Assembly: GCF_008806345.1 (NCBI RefSeq)
Contig: NZ_VZZJ01000010.1
Coordinates: 1 to 64,000 of the forward strand
DNA from: Methylobacterium planeticum
GTDB lineage: Bacteria; Pseudomonadota; Alphaproteobacteria; Rhizobiales; Beijerinckiaceae
DNA: 64,000 bases
Direction of reading: 5' to 3'
The notes under the pieces are model-generated. The model searched no databases. It saw only the letters and a list, made by a program, of their open reading frames with translations, and had not been told where the DNA came from. The position numbers and the translations under genes are program-made. Shown piece by piece: positions 44,620 through 53,185 of the stretch. Every line of letters starts with the position of its first letter. The first letter of the stretch is position 1.

Positions 44620-46317
44620 ATGACGGGGCGCTTCGCTGCTTTGGCCGTCTCCGCCGGTGTCTTCGTCCTCTCACCCGTCACCCATGGGGCATCCCCCCCT
44701 GGCGATCCGCCGGTTGGCGACAAGCGGGTGACGGCCGTTGTGCGCAACGATCTCGGCCAACTCAAATGGGTGGTCACCGAGGCAACCGACTACACCCCGC
44801 TGGAGGCGGAGGGGCGCCGGGTCTACCTGAGGGGCGGATGCAACTACTGTCATTCCCAGTATGTGCGCCCGACCAGCACCGACGCGCGTCCCTGGGGGCC
44901 GGTCACTGCCGATGTGCGCCGTTGGGGTCCGCTCGCGGAACCGGGCGAGTTCGCGTATGACAAGCCGCCCCTGTTCGGCCCCGGCGGCGTCGGCCCGGAT
45001 CTCTCGCGCGAGGGGCTGAAATACGGCGACGAGTGGCACCTCGCGCATTTCTGGAACCCGCCTGGCATCACGCGCGGTTCGATCATGGGCGGATTCTCCG
45101 GCCTGTTCGAGACGCTCGCCGAGTTGGTGCCGATCGTCGGCGACGCGGCGTTCACGCTTCCTGACGGATCCACCGGCATGACGCTCGCGAGGACGGCGGC
45201 GACCGAGCGGCTGTTCGACTTCGACAGCCCGGATCAGGTCAAGCTGACACCGAACAAGGACGGCCTGTTATTCGTGCCGATGGATGCTCGCGGCAAGCAC
45301 CCGATCATCTGGACGCCGAACCAGGAGTTTGCGGGCGACGCCGTGAAGCTCGTCGCCGAAACGAAGGACGTCCAGGCGCTGACGGCCTATATCCAGAAGC
45401 TCGGGACCGATCGCGGACAATGGCGCGATCTCGCCCTGTCCGAGGAGGTGGAGGGATCCAAGCTCATCCTCGAGCGGTCCGACGACTGGATCGGACGCGG
45501 CAAGCTCGTTTACGAGCGCCGCTGCATCGCCTGCCACGGTGAGACCGGCAACGGCAATGGCTGGGCCTCGACCTTCATGACCAAACAGCGCCCGCGCAAC
45601 TTCACCACGGGCGTGTTCAAGTTCCGGCTGACCAAAGGCACGCTGCCCTCGGATGCCGACCTGCTGCGGACGATCACGCGTGGCGTGCGCGGCACTGCCA
45701 TGCCAGCCTGGTACGAGCTGCCGCTCGACGAGCGCCTGGCCGTGATGCAGTACGTCAAGTACGGGCTCACCGTCGACAAATCCGACGAGACGCAACAACC
45801 CTCCTACTACTTCGTCGACGAGCCGCCGGGACCACCGATGTCGATCGGCACGCCGCCGAGGCCCTCGGCGGAGATGATCACCCACGGCAAGGCAATCTGG
45901 CAGCAGGCCAAGTGCTGGGAATGCCATGGCCAGCAGGGCAGGGGCGACGGCCAGAAGGCGGCCGGGCTGAAGGACGATTGGGGCTTTCCCATCCGTCCCG
46001 CGAACCTGACGCGAGGCCAGTTCAAGTCGGGCCCGACCGTGTCGGATCTCTACCGAACCATCACCACGGGCCTAAGCGGCACGCCGATGGCGTCCTTCAA
46101 GGACGCCTTCCCGGATGCCGATCGCTGGGCCCTGTCCTACTATATCCTGTCTCTCTCGGCCTTCACCGATCCGCTCAGCGGCAAGCCTCTGCGGCTCGCC
46201 CCGGCGGACCGCGCGGCGCTCAACGATCCCAATCTCCAGACGCTCGGGCCGGAGCACGCCTACAGGCCGCGGGCGCCGCGTGACGACGGGCATCCGGAGA
46301 CCGTAGCGGGGCGATGA
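44620..46317 (+). CDS. triheme cytochrome c: FixO/CcoO-like domain fused to two cytochrome c domains
   Basis: A 565-residue exported protein. After a signal peptide ([20 protein letters not shown]) residues about 35-170 copy the soluble part of CcoO/Fix[66 protein letters not shown] and the ligand Met in GSIMGGF. Two class I cytochrome c domains follow with CIACH (302-306) and CWECH (432-436). In cbb3 oxidases FixO is a membrane-anchored monoheme protein beside FixN and FixP; here no FixN is present and no anchor remains. The fusion is unusual and suggests a soluble periplasmic wire that may dock with an oxidase or with the tetraheme protein. Confidence 0.85.
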   Translation: MTGRFAALAVSAGVFVLSPVTHGASPPGDPPVGDKRVTAVVRNDLGQLKWVVTEATDYTPLEAEGRRVYLRGGCNYCHSQYVRPTSTDARPWGPVTADVRRWGPLAEPGEFAYDKPPLFGPGGVGPDLSREGLKYGDEWHLAHFWNPPGITRGSIMGGFSGLFETLAELVPIVGDAAFTLPDGSTGMTLARTAATERLFDFDSPDQVKLTPNKDGLLFVPMDARGKHPIIWTPNQEFAGDAVKLVAETKDVQALTAYIQKLGTDRGQWRDLALSEEVEGSKLILERSDDWIGRGKLVYERRCIACHGETGNGNGWASTFMTKQRPRNFTTGVFKFRLTKGTLPSDADLLRTITRGVRGTAMPAWYELPLDERLAVMQYVKYGLTVDKSDETQQPSYYFVDEPPGPPMSIGTPPRPSAEMITHGKAIWQQAKCWECHGQQGRGDGQKAAGLKDDWGFPIRPANLTRGQFKSGPTVSDLYRTITTGLSGTPMASFKDAFPDADRWALSYYILSLSAFTDPLSGKPLRLAPADRAALNDPNLQTLGPEHAYRPRAPRDDGHPETVAGR

Positions 46318-46408
46318 GACGCGAGCGCCGATCGCCGACCGCGCAGGCACGGACCGTCCGGACGACCGGGCTTTCGTCGTCTGGTCCGCGGGAGGCTGTC
46401 ACTTAGGC

Positions 46409-46427
46409 GACGAGCCTCCGGCTCGTC
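46409..46427 (+). terminator. short hairpin between triheme gene and groEL
   Basis: GACGAGCC and GGCTCGTC with a three-base loop. No T run follows, so it may stabilise or attenuate the transcript rather than end it. It is not a CIRCE element. Confidence 0.4.
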
Positions 46428-46456
46428 AGGCAAAACGGCGAGAGGAGCAGCGGACG

Positions 46457-48097
46457 ATGGCCGCCAAGCAGGTGACGTTCTCGGACGAGGCCCGCAGCCG
46501 GATGCTGCGGGGCATCGACATCCTCTCCGAGACGGTCCGCGTGACCCTCGGTCCCAGGGGCCGCATCGTTGTGCTCGGGCGGGACCACGATCCGCCGCGC
46601 ATCACCAAGGACGGCGTCACGGTCGCGAACGACATCGAGCTCGACGACCGCTTCGCGAACATGGGCGTACAGATGGTGAAGGCCGTCGCTTCGCGAGCCT
46701 CGTACCTCGCCGGCGACGGCACCACCACGGCGACGGTCCTCGCCCAGGCTGTCGTCCGGGAAGGCGTCAAGCTCGTCGCCGCCGGCGTGAACCCGATGGA
46801 TCTCAAGCGCGGGATCGATGCCGCAGTCGCAGCGGTCGTGGCCGATCTGCGGAGGAACGCCAGGCCCGTGACGTCGAGCGAAGAGATCGCACAGATCGCC
46901 ACGGTGTCCGGCAACGGCGACGCGACGATCGGCCGGCTGCTCGCCGACGCCATGCGGCAGGTCGGCAACGACGGCGTGATCAGCGTGGAGGCGGGGGACG
47001 CGTTCGAGACCGTGCTCGACGTCACCGAAGGCATGCGGTTCGATCGCGGCTATATCTCGTCGACCTTCGTGACCGACCCGAGGACGATGCGGGTCGAACT
47101 CGACCAGCCCTACGTGCTCGTGAGCGAGAAGACGATATCGTCCCTCAGGGAGCTGCTGCCGCTGCTCGACGCCGTCATGGAAACCGGCAGGCCGCTCTTC
47201 ATCGTCGCGGAGGGCGTCGAGGGCGAGGCTTTCGCCACGCTCGCCGTCAACACGATGCGCGGCTCCCTCAAGGTCGCGGCCGTCAAGGCACCCGGCTACG
47301 GCCCTCCCGGCAAGGCGCTCCTGCAAGACATCGCGATCTTCACGGGCGGCCACGCGATCTGCGAGGAGCTCGGCATCAAGCTCGAGAACGCCAGCATCCG
47401 GCTGCTGGGGCAGGCGAGGCGGGTCACGGTTGACAGGAACGACACCACGATCGTCGGCGGTTACGGCAAGGACGCCGAGATCGAGGCGCGGATCAGGGAA
47501 CTCAAGGCCCAGATCGACGAGACCACGTCCGACTACGACCGCGAGAAGCTGCAGGAGCGGATCGGCCGATTGTCGACGGGCGTGGCCGTGATTCGGGTCG
47601 GTGGCGCCAGCGAGGCTGAAGTCCGGGAGCGCAAGGACCGGATCGACAACGCGCTCCACGCGACCCGCGCGGCGGCCGCCGAGGGGATCCTGCCGGGCGG
47701 CGGCGTCGCCCTGCTGCGCGCCGCGCGGGCGCTGGGGACGCTTGCGAGCGCGAACGAGGATCAGCGGCAGGGCGTGAGGCTCGTCGCGAAGGCGCTGGCG
47801 GCGCCGGTCGCGCAGATCGCGAGCAATGCCGGGCAGGACAGTTCGGTGGTGATCGGCAGGATCCTCGCCAACGACGCCTACGGTTTCGGCTATGACGCGC
47901 AGACGGGGACTTATGCCGACCTCCTCGCCGCGGGCATCGTCGACCCGGCGGAGGTGGTGTGCACCGCGCTCCGGGCCGCGGCCTCCGTCGCGGGGCTCCT
48001 CGTGACCACCGAGGTGATGATCGCCGACCTGCACGACAGAGTGGTGCCGGAACTCGATGGCCATCACCATCACGGCAACATGGACATCGACTTTTGA
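46457..48097 (+). CDS. groEL: accessory chaperonin GroEL (without groES)
   Basis: A 546-residue GroEL. It has the ATP loop [31 protein letters not shown], apical-domain [11 protein letters not shown], the catalytic Asp region [29 protein letters not shown], and a C-terminal equatorial part. The usual GGM-repeat tail is replaced by a His-rich ending ([12 protein letters not shown]). No groES is next to it. Divergence from housekeeping GroEL, the altered tail and the position inside a cytochrome cluster point to a dedicated copy for folding island proteins, as for GroEL copies tied to particular enzyme systems; this is inference. A GAGGAGC ribosome site precedes the ATG. Confidence 0.92.
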   Translation: MAAKQVTFSDEARSRMLRGIDILSETVRVTLGPRGRIVVLGRDHDPPRITKDGVTVANDIELDDRFANMGVQMVKAVASRASYLAGDGTTTATVLAQAVVREGVKLVAAGVNPMDLKRGIDAAVAAVVADLRRNARPVTSSEEIAQIATVSGNGDATIGRLLADAMRQVGNDGVISVEAGDAFETVLDVTEGMRFDRGYISSTFVTDPRTMRVELDQPYVLVSEKTISSLRELLPLLDAVMETGRPLFIVAEGVEGEAFATLAVNTMRGSLKVAAVKAPGYGPPGKALLQDIAIFTGGHAICEELGIKLENASIRLLGQARRVTVDRNDTTIVGGYGKDAEIEARIRELKAQIDETTSDYDREKLQERIGRLSTGVAVIRVGGASEAEVRERKDRIDNALHATRAAAAEGILPGGGVALLRAARALGTLASANEDQRQGVRLVAKALAAPVAQIASNAGQDSSVVIGRILANDAYGFGYDAQTGTYADLLAAGIVDPAEVVCTALRAAASVAGLLVTTEVMIADLHDRVVPELDGHHHHGNMDIDF

Positions 48098-48110
48098 GTG
48101 GTCGCGATCA

Positions 48111-48497
48111 ATGCTTTGGCTGACGGAGGCTACCTCGGCGCAACAAGCCTCCCTGACAGGTCCCGCCCCCCTGGCGGCGCGGCTTCTGCCCTCCACCCTG
48201 ATCGCGGTCGGAGTCCTCGCAGTCGTGGCGAGCGCGGATCGGGCCGCGGCGGCGGAGGATGGCGGGCACCTCGTGGCGATCTGCGCGGCCTGCCATCGGC
48301 TCGATGGCCGCAGCACGGGCATTCCCTCGATACTCCGGTGGGAAGCGGAGGAAATCGTCGACAAGATGCTCGACTTTCGCGCGAGCGAGCGGGCGAGCCC
48401 CATCATGCGCGCGGTGAGCCTGTCGCTGTCCGACGATGAGATCGCGGCCGTCGCGGCCGAAATCGCCGCCATCGGCCGCCGAGCGAAGTCGCCGTGA
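48111..48497 (+). CDS. small monoheme cytochrome c, likely partner of the flavocytochrome
   Basis: A 128-residue protein. The first 45 residues hold a signal peptide (LLPSTLIAVGVLAVVASADRAAAAE). One heme site CAACH follows in LVAICAACHRLDGRSTGIPSI, with a likely Met ligand in ASPIMRAVSLSLSDDEI. The fold size matches the cytochrome subunit of flavocytochrome c sulfide dehydrogenase (FccA/SoxE-like). It starts 13 bases after groEL and ends 10 bases before the flavoprotein gene, so all three are one operon. Confidence 0.8.
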   Translation: MLWLTEATSAQQASLTGPAPLAARLLPSTLIAVGVLAVVASADRAAAAEDGGHLVAICAACHRLDGRSTGIPSILRWEAEEIVDKMLDFRASERASPIMRAVSLSLSDDEIAAVAAEIAAIGRRAKSP

Positions 48498-48507
48498 GCC
48501 ATTCGTC

Positions 48508-49764
48508 ATGACGAGTTGGACCCGCCGCGAACTCGGCATTGGCGCGGCGGCGCTGGGCTCGGCGCTCGGGCCGGCCCGCGCGCAAGCTAAGCCGCGCGTT
48601 GTCGTGATCGGCGGCGGCATCGGCGGTGCCACGGCGGCGAAGTACCTGGCGGCCGGCAATGCCCTCGACGTCACGCTGGTCGAGCCGCAATCCCGTTACG
48701 CGACATGCATCTTCAGCAACCTCTATCTCGCCGGCCTCTGGTCGCTCGAATCGCTCACCCATGGTTACGGGACGCTCGCAGAGCGTTACGGCGTCACGGT
48801 CGTAAAGGACGCGGCAGCGGCGATTGATCCCGCGATCAGGCGCGTCAGGCTGGCGGGCGGCGCGAGCCTCGCCTACGACCGCCTCGTCGTCTCGCCGGGC
48901 ATCGCATTCCAGTTCGGCGAGATCGATGGCTACGACGAGGCCGCAACGGAATTCATGCCGCATGCCTGGAGCGCGGGCCCGCAGACCAGGCTGCTGCGTG
49001 CGCGGCTGGAGGCCATGGAGGATGGCGGCGTCTTCGTCATCGTCGCTCCGCCCGAGCCGTTCCGCTGTCCGCCCGGCCCCTACGAGCGCGCCTCGCTCGC
49101 CGCCTACTACTTCAAGCAGTTCAAGCCCCGCTCGAAGATCGTCATCCTCGATGTGAAGGACAGCTTCTACCAGCAGGAGGTTTTTCGGGATGGTTGGGAC
49201 CGGCACTATCCCGGCATGATCGAGTGGCTGCCGGCCCGTTCGACCGGAGGCGTGAAGGCCGTCGACGTTCGGGCGGGGCTCGTCCGGACAGGGCGCGAGA
49301 CCATCCGGGCGAGCGTCACCAACGTCATTCCGCGACAGACCGCCGGCGCGGTAGCGCACAGCGCCGGGCTGGTCGATGCGCGGGGCTGGTGTCCGATCGA
49401 TCCGGAAACGTTCGAGTCGCGGCTTCTGCCCGGAATCCACGTCGTCGGGGATGCGGCCTGCGCGGGGGACATGCCGAAATCCGCCTTCTGCGCCAACGCC
49501 CAGGCCAAGGCTTGCGCCGCCGCGATCTTGACCGCGCTGACGGGCGCGCGGCCGTCCCGGCTCCATCTGCTCAACACGTTCTACACATTCCTTGCCGGCA
49601 ACGACGCGATGGGCGACGCGGCCGTCTTCACGCCGGCGGACGGGACGATCAAGCGCAGCGGCGCCTTCCTGACCCAGGCCGGCGAGCAGCCGGAGACGCG
49701 CCGCAGGACTGCCAGGGAGGCGGTCGGCTGGTACGACGCATTCACGCGGGACGTGTTCGGTTGA
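48508..49764 (+). CDS. flavocytochrome c sulfide dehydrogenase-type flavoprotein (FccB/SoxF-like)
   Basis: A 418-residue exported flavoprotein. It has a Tat signal (SWTRRELGIGAAALGSALG), the FAD motif VVVIGGGIGGATAAKYLAA, Cys in YATCIFSNLYLAG, the FccB motif FRCPPGPYERASLAAYY with the flavin-linked redox Cys, and a second redox Cys near MPKSAFCANAQAKACA. A C-terminal FCSD domain (LLNTFYTFLAGNDAMGD ... REAVGWYDAFTRDVFG) closes it. The family oxidises sulfide to zero-valent sulfur or polysulfide and passes electrons to its cytochrome subunit, here the gene just upstream. It would remove the sulfide produced by MtoX. Confidence 0.88.
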   Translation: MTSWTRRELGIGAAALGSALGPARAQAKPRVVVIGGGIGGATAAKYLAAGNALDVTLVEPQSRYATCIFSNLYLAGLWSLESLTHGYGTLAERYGVTVVKDAAAAIDPAIRRVRLAGGASLAYDRLVVSPGIAFQFGEIDGYDEAATEFMPHAWSAGPQTRLLRARLEAMEDGGVFVIVAPPEPFRCPPGPYERASLAAYYFKQFKPRSKIVILDVKDSFYQQEVFRDGWDRHYPGMIEWLPARSTGGVKAVDVRAGLVRTGRETIRASVTNVIPRQTAGAVAHSAGLVDARGWCPIDPETFESRLLPGIHVVGDAACAGDMPKSAFCANAQAKACAAAILTALTGARPSRLHLLNTFYTFLAGNDAMGDAAVFTPADGTIKRSGAFLTQAGEQPETRRRTAREAVGWYDAFTRDVFG

Positions 49765-49837
49765 GGGGCCGCTGCGACGTCGTGAACAGGCTGCGGCACG
49801 CCGGCCGAATCGTCACCAGGAGAACCGCAGAACCGTC

Positions 49838-50302
49838 TCAGTACTTTCCAGGGGTCAACACCGAGCCGGTATTCGACCAGTATATGTAGGCTTCCAAATC
49901 CCTCATCGCCTCGGAATCGGCTTCGATCTGCTCGCCCTGCATCGGCTTCTCGATGCACCAGTTGACCATGTCCCGCAACGTCGAGAACTTGCCGATCTGG
50001 GCTTGAAACTTCGGGTACGTGTGCGGGTGGGTATCGGCGGCATGGGGATGGCACATCGCGCACGCCATCCCCGAATTCGAGAGATTGACGCCCATCGTCT
50101 TCGCGGTCGCGGCGTCGCCATGGAACAGCAGATCGCCCTTCTTGACCGCGTCCATGAACGCGTCCTCGTAGGACTTCAACTGCTCCCGTGAGACCGGAGT
50201 CTTGTGTGCGCTCGCCGGGCCGACGACGAACAGGATGGCCGAGACAGCCACCGCCGTCGTGAGCGCCCCCAGGAGCGAAGCGAGCGTCCCATCCCGTGTC
50301 AT
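49838..50302 (-). CDS. SoxA/SoxX-like monoheme cytochrome c
   Basis: A 154-residue exported protein with a signal peptide (LLGALTTAVAVSAILFVVGPASA), a single heme site CAMCH (in SNSGMACAMCHPHAADTHPH) and a C-terminal stretch KFSTLRDMVNWCIEKPMQGEQIEADSEAMRDLEAYIYW. That stretch strongly resembles the end of SoxA-type cytochromes. SoxB/Y/Z genes are absent, so it is not a complete Sox system. Its start overlaps the stop of the metallophosphoesterase gene (ATGA), the last of a three-gene minus-strand operon. Confidence 0.75.
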   Translation of the reverse strand: MTRDGTLASLLGALTTAVAVSAILFVVGPASAHKTPVSREQLKSYEDAFMDAVKKGDLLFHGDAATAKTMGVNLSNSGMACAMCHPHAADTHPHTYPKFQAQIGKFSTLRDMVNWCIEKPMQGEQIEADSEAMRDLEAYIYWSNTGSVLTPGKY

Positions 50303-51444
50303 GGCTTCGATCCTTCGTATGGACCCAGCTGATCGGCAATCCTCGGCCGCAAGACCTCGGGCGTACTGAGCGATGAATCTTCCGCCGACTGAACAAAGAC
50401 CTCCTTGCGGCCCCACATGACGTATTCGGTCTCGATCTTATCCCTGTTCATCGTCAGCTTCTCCCAGCCGACACCGTCGTAGATGTCGCCAGGATCGACA
50501 CGAATCATCGGCTTCGTGAGCTTGGGCACACCCTCCGGCGCATAGGGCCAGGGCCACGAGGTCGCCAGCATGCCGATCGAGCGCATGTTGCCGATCTCGT
50601 TGTAGAGCACCTGATGCACGTGCCCGTGAATGTTGGTGACGTTCGAAAACGGCTTCAGGACCGCCTGCACCTCGCGCCAGTCGCGCACCCAGAAGTTCCA
50701 CGGCGGGTAATACTCGTAGAGCGGATTGTGGCTGAAGATAACGATCGGCCTGGACGGGTCCCAGCCAGCGAGAATTTTCTCCATCCAGTCGAGCTGGTCG
50801 CGGCCTACGCCGGCCCACGGACCGGCGACCGAGCCGTCGAGAACCGCCATGTGGTCCATGCGCTCCTCGGGGCTCATCTTGCGCGCGGTCCAGTAATCCG
50901 GGCCACGGCTGACGGTGTCGAGCCCGATGAAGCGCACGCCTTTGTGGTCGAAGGTCCAGTTGGGCTGTCCGAAGAGCTGACCCCACTTCTTGCCCATGTC
51001 GAGATACCAATCATGTTCGCCCGGTATAAAGACCTTTTTGATCTTCACCTCTTTAAGCAACTCGACACCGAGTTCGAGTTCTTCCGGCTTACCGAGCTGC
51101 GCAATGTCGCCACCGAAGATCAGGAAGTCGGCCGGAGGGCTCATGGACTGAACGTCCTTCGCGGCGCGTACGACCTTCTCGACGAATCGGGTATTGACCG
51201 ATCTCGGATAGAGATGCGTGTCCGAGATCCAGGCGAACTTGAACGATTCCTCGGCCGCGTAGGCCACGTCGATCGTATTGATCAACGGCCACCACGCGAA
51301 GGTCTGGCCGACCGTGGCCGCGCCGAACAGGCACGACTTGTGGAAGAACATCCTTCTCGTCAGCCTGAGGTTCGGGTCGGGGCTGACCCCCGGCCGCTGG
51401 AGGGCCGCCGCGATCTCACGTCGTTGGCGCTCAAGGTCGGACAT
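50299..51444 (-). CDS. Tat-exported metallophosphoesterase with altered GNHD motif
   Basis: A 381-residue calcineurin-like phosphoesterase. The N-terminus carries a Tat motif (LTRRMFFHKSCLFGAATVGQTFAW), followed by the metal-site set: D and H in WISDTHLYP, GGD in LIFGGDIAQL, GEHDWYLD where families usually have GNHD, H in VIFSHNPLYEY and GHVH in NIHGHVHQVLY. The Asn to Glu change at the metal-bridging motif could alter metal or substrate use. It is translationally coupled to the SoxA-like cytochrome. Substrate unknown; a periplasmic enzyme in a redox operon is unusual for this family. Confidence 0.85.
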   Translation of the reverse strand: MSDLERQRREIAAALQRPGVSPDPNLRLTRRMFFHKSCLFGAATVGQTFAWWPLINTIDVAYAAEESFKFAWISDTHLYPRSVNTRFVEKVVRAAKDVQSMSPPADFLIFGGDIAQLGKPEELELGVELLKEVKIKKVFIPGEHDWYLDMGKKWGQLFGQPNWTFDHKGVRFIGLDTVSRGPDYWTARKMSPEERMDHMAVLDGSVAGPWAGVGRDQLDWMEKILAGWDPSRPIVIFSHNPLYEYYPPWNFWVRDWREVQAVLKPFSNVTNIHGHVHQVLYNEIGNMRSIGMLATSWPWPYAPEGVPKLTKPMIRVDPGDIYDGVGWEKLTMNRDKIETEYVMWGRKEVFVQSAEDSSLSTPEVLRPRIADQLGPYEGSKP

Positions 51445-51560
51445 CAGCGTTTCCTCTCGTGAACGTGCTCGGCGTTGCAGGTCACTTCTCCGACGCCCGG
51501 CATCCGGCTCGGTCCGTTTCGAGCTTCAGATGCCGTGTCCGGACTCGAAGCCGCCCAAAC

Positions 51561-52280
51561 TCATTTCTTCTTCAGCTCGATCGACAAGCTCGTCGGTTTG
51601 CCGGCCTCGATCGTGACCCTTTGCTGAACCGGCTTGCTGGCCGATTGCAGCGTCACCAGATCGTATTCGCCGGGCGGTATCTCGGAGATGCTGAATTTGC
51701 CCTCGGCGTTGGTGAGCGCATAGTACGGGTTGTCCACGACGTAGATCCAACCCTCCATCCAACCATGCGCGTCGCAATCGACCTTGACGGCGCCGGCCTT
51801 CGGCAGCTCGGCTGCGATACTCTGGTTCTGGTTCGGTTGCGCCATGTTGAAAGCGGTGCGCTTGCCGTAATAGCCGTGCGTGTTGTGCAGGACTGGATCC
51901 CTGTTGATCACGTCCAGCGGACCAGCCGGTATGACCTGCACGGCGGGCACGAAGCGGCATTTCTCGTTGTCGAGTTCCGGTTTCCGCCCCGGTGGCGGCC
52001 ATGCCTTCCCACTGCCCACGCCGGCGAGGTAGACGACGGCGTCTTTGACGCCCTTATCGGGGCCCACCTCGATCAGGGCCTCTTCGCGCGGCCCGCCGCA
52101 GATCTCGACATCCTTCGTCGGTACGATCTTGCGTGTTCCTGGCACGCCGTTGAAGACGACCGTACCTTCGATCACGCCACCGTTCGAGACCGAGCCGGCA
52201 TCGTAGGCTAGCGCGGGCAACGTCATTGCGGCGCCGACGGCGACGGCGCACGCGGCTCCGATCGATCTGCCAATCGCCAT
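51561..52280 (-). CDS. exported cupredoxin-like protein with carboxypeptidase-regulatory-like domain
   Basis: A 239-residue protein with a signal peptide (SIGAACAVAVGAAMTLPALA). The central part has the arrangement of a type 1 copper site: His in DPVLHNTHGYY and Cys, His and Met in VDCDAHGWMEGWIYV. The last 70 residues (NPYYALTNAEGKFSISEIPPGEYDLVTLQS) form a CarboxypepD_reg-like beta sandwich. Such proteins occur beside methylamine and other periplasmic dehydrogenases as putative electron carriers. First gene of the minus-strand trio with the phosphoesterase and the SoxA-like cytochrome. An AGGA ribosome site decides the start at 52,280. Confidence 0.75.
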   Translation of the reverse strand: MAIGRSIGAACAVAVGAAMTLPALAYDAGSVSNGGVIEGTVVFNGVPGTRKIVPTKDVEICGGPREEALIEVGPDKGVKDAVVYLAGVGSGKAWPPPGRKPELDNEKCRFVPAVQVIPAGPLDVINRDPVLHNTHGYYGKRTAFNMAQPNQNQSIAAELPKAGAVKVDCDAHGWMEGWIYVVDNPYYALTNAEGKFSISEIPPGEYDLVTLQSASKPVQQRVTIEAGKPTSLSIELKKK

Positions 52281-52512
52281 GATCCTGCTCGGCGCTTCCA
52301 TCCCCGAGACGTTCCCCGAGGCTACCCGAAGGCGAGACGATCACGAATTTCAAAATGTTCAAAACTAGAACTTCTTATGAGGGCAATCAGCAAAGCTGTC
52401 GGACGCGGCATGGACAGCCTGCCGAACTTGATCAGACTATCCGCGCCAAGTGACGATCGGGCAGGCAGAGATAGATATCCCCATTCGCGCAGGGTAGTGT
52501 GGAGTGGAAGCC

Positions 52513-53151
52513 ATGATGAGCGGCCACCTGCCCATGCTCAGTCGACGCCCGATGTCGCCGTCCCGCCCGCGCCTCGCCCCGGGATTCGTTTCCGGCATCG
52601 TGCTCGGCCTTGCCTTGGCGACCTTCGACCCGGCGGCGCGCGCCTCAGATGCCGTGACGGTCGGCGGCCCTTTCACGCTCAAGGCACCCGACGGGACGAC
52701 GGTCACGGAGCAGACCTACAGGGGCAAGTGGCTGCTGGTCTATTTCGGATACACATCTTGCCCTGAGATCTGCCCGACGACCCTGTTCAACCTTGCCGCG
52801 GCGATGAAGCATCTCGGGTCCGAGGCCAGCAATCTCCAACCAATCTTTATCACGCTCGATCCCGAACGCGACACTCCTGTGGTGATGGGCGAGTATGTCC
52901 GGTCGTTCGATCCACGAATCGTCGGGCTCTCGGGCGATCCGCGGGAGATCGAGGCGGTCATTCGGGCATACGGAGCCTACGTCGCCCGGCATGCGGGAGG
53001 CTCGAGTGCCCGTGACGATCTCCTCGACCACAGCAACTACATCTATCTCATGAATCCGGCGGGCCTGTTCGTTCGCGCCGTCGATCCCGAATGGTCCGGA
53101 GAAGAGGTCGCCTCGAAGCTGCGCGAGATCATGGCGCGGCATCAGAATTGA
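52513..53151 (+). CDS. SCO1/SenC-type copper chaperone (second copy)
   Basis: A 212-residue exported or anchored thioredoxin-fold protein. It has a signal/anchor (RLAPGFVSGIVLGLALATF), copper motif CPEIC in YFGYTSCPEICPTTL, DPERDTPVVMGEYV and the distal His in LDHSNYIYLMNPAG. It is closer to canonical SCO1 than the copy at 40,630. It stands divergent from the cupredoxin-like gene and may metallate that protein. Starts at 52,504 (GTG) and 52,516 are alternatives. Confidence 0.9.
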   Translation: MMSGHLPMLSRRPMSPSRPRLAPGFVSGIVLGLALATFDPAARASDAVTVGGPFTLKAPDGTTVTEQTYRGKWLLVYFGYTSCPEICPTTLFNLAAAMKHLGSEASNLQPIFITLDPERDTPVVMGEYVRSFDPRIVGLSGDPREIEAVIRAYGAYVARHAGGSSARDDLLDHSNYIYLMNPAGLFVRAVDPEWSGEEVASKLREIMARHQN

Positions 53152-53185
53152 GCGGCACGCCGTGCCGTACGGCTGTCCGGCCTCG

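Noticed and set aside
44620..46317. cbb3 oxidase operon
   Set aside because: Only a FixO-like domain is present, without FixN or FixP and with two added cytochrome domains.
46409..46427. CIRCE heat-shock operator before groEL
   Set aside because: The inverted repeat is GACGAGCC with a 3-base loop, unlike TTAGCACTC-N9-GAGTGCTAA.
46403..48502. Long open frame (699 codons) antisense to groEL
   Set aside because: High third-position G+C keeps antisense frames open; it has no domain pattern, while the plus strand is an unmistakable GroEL.
49838..50302. Complete Sox thiosulfate-oxidising system
   Set aside because: Only one SoxA-like cytochrome is present; SoxB, SoxY, SoxZ and SoxCD are absent.
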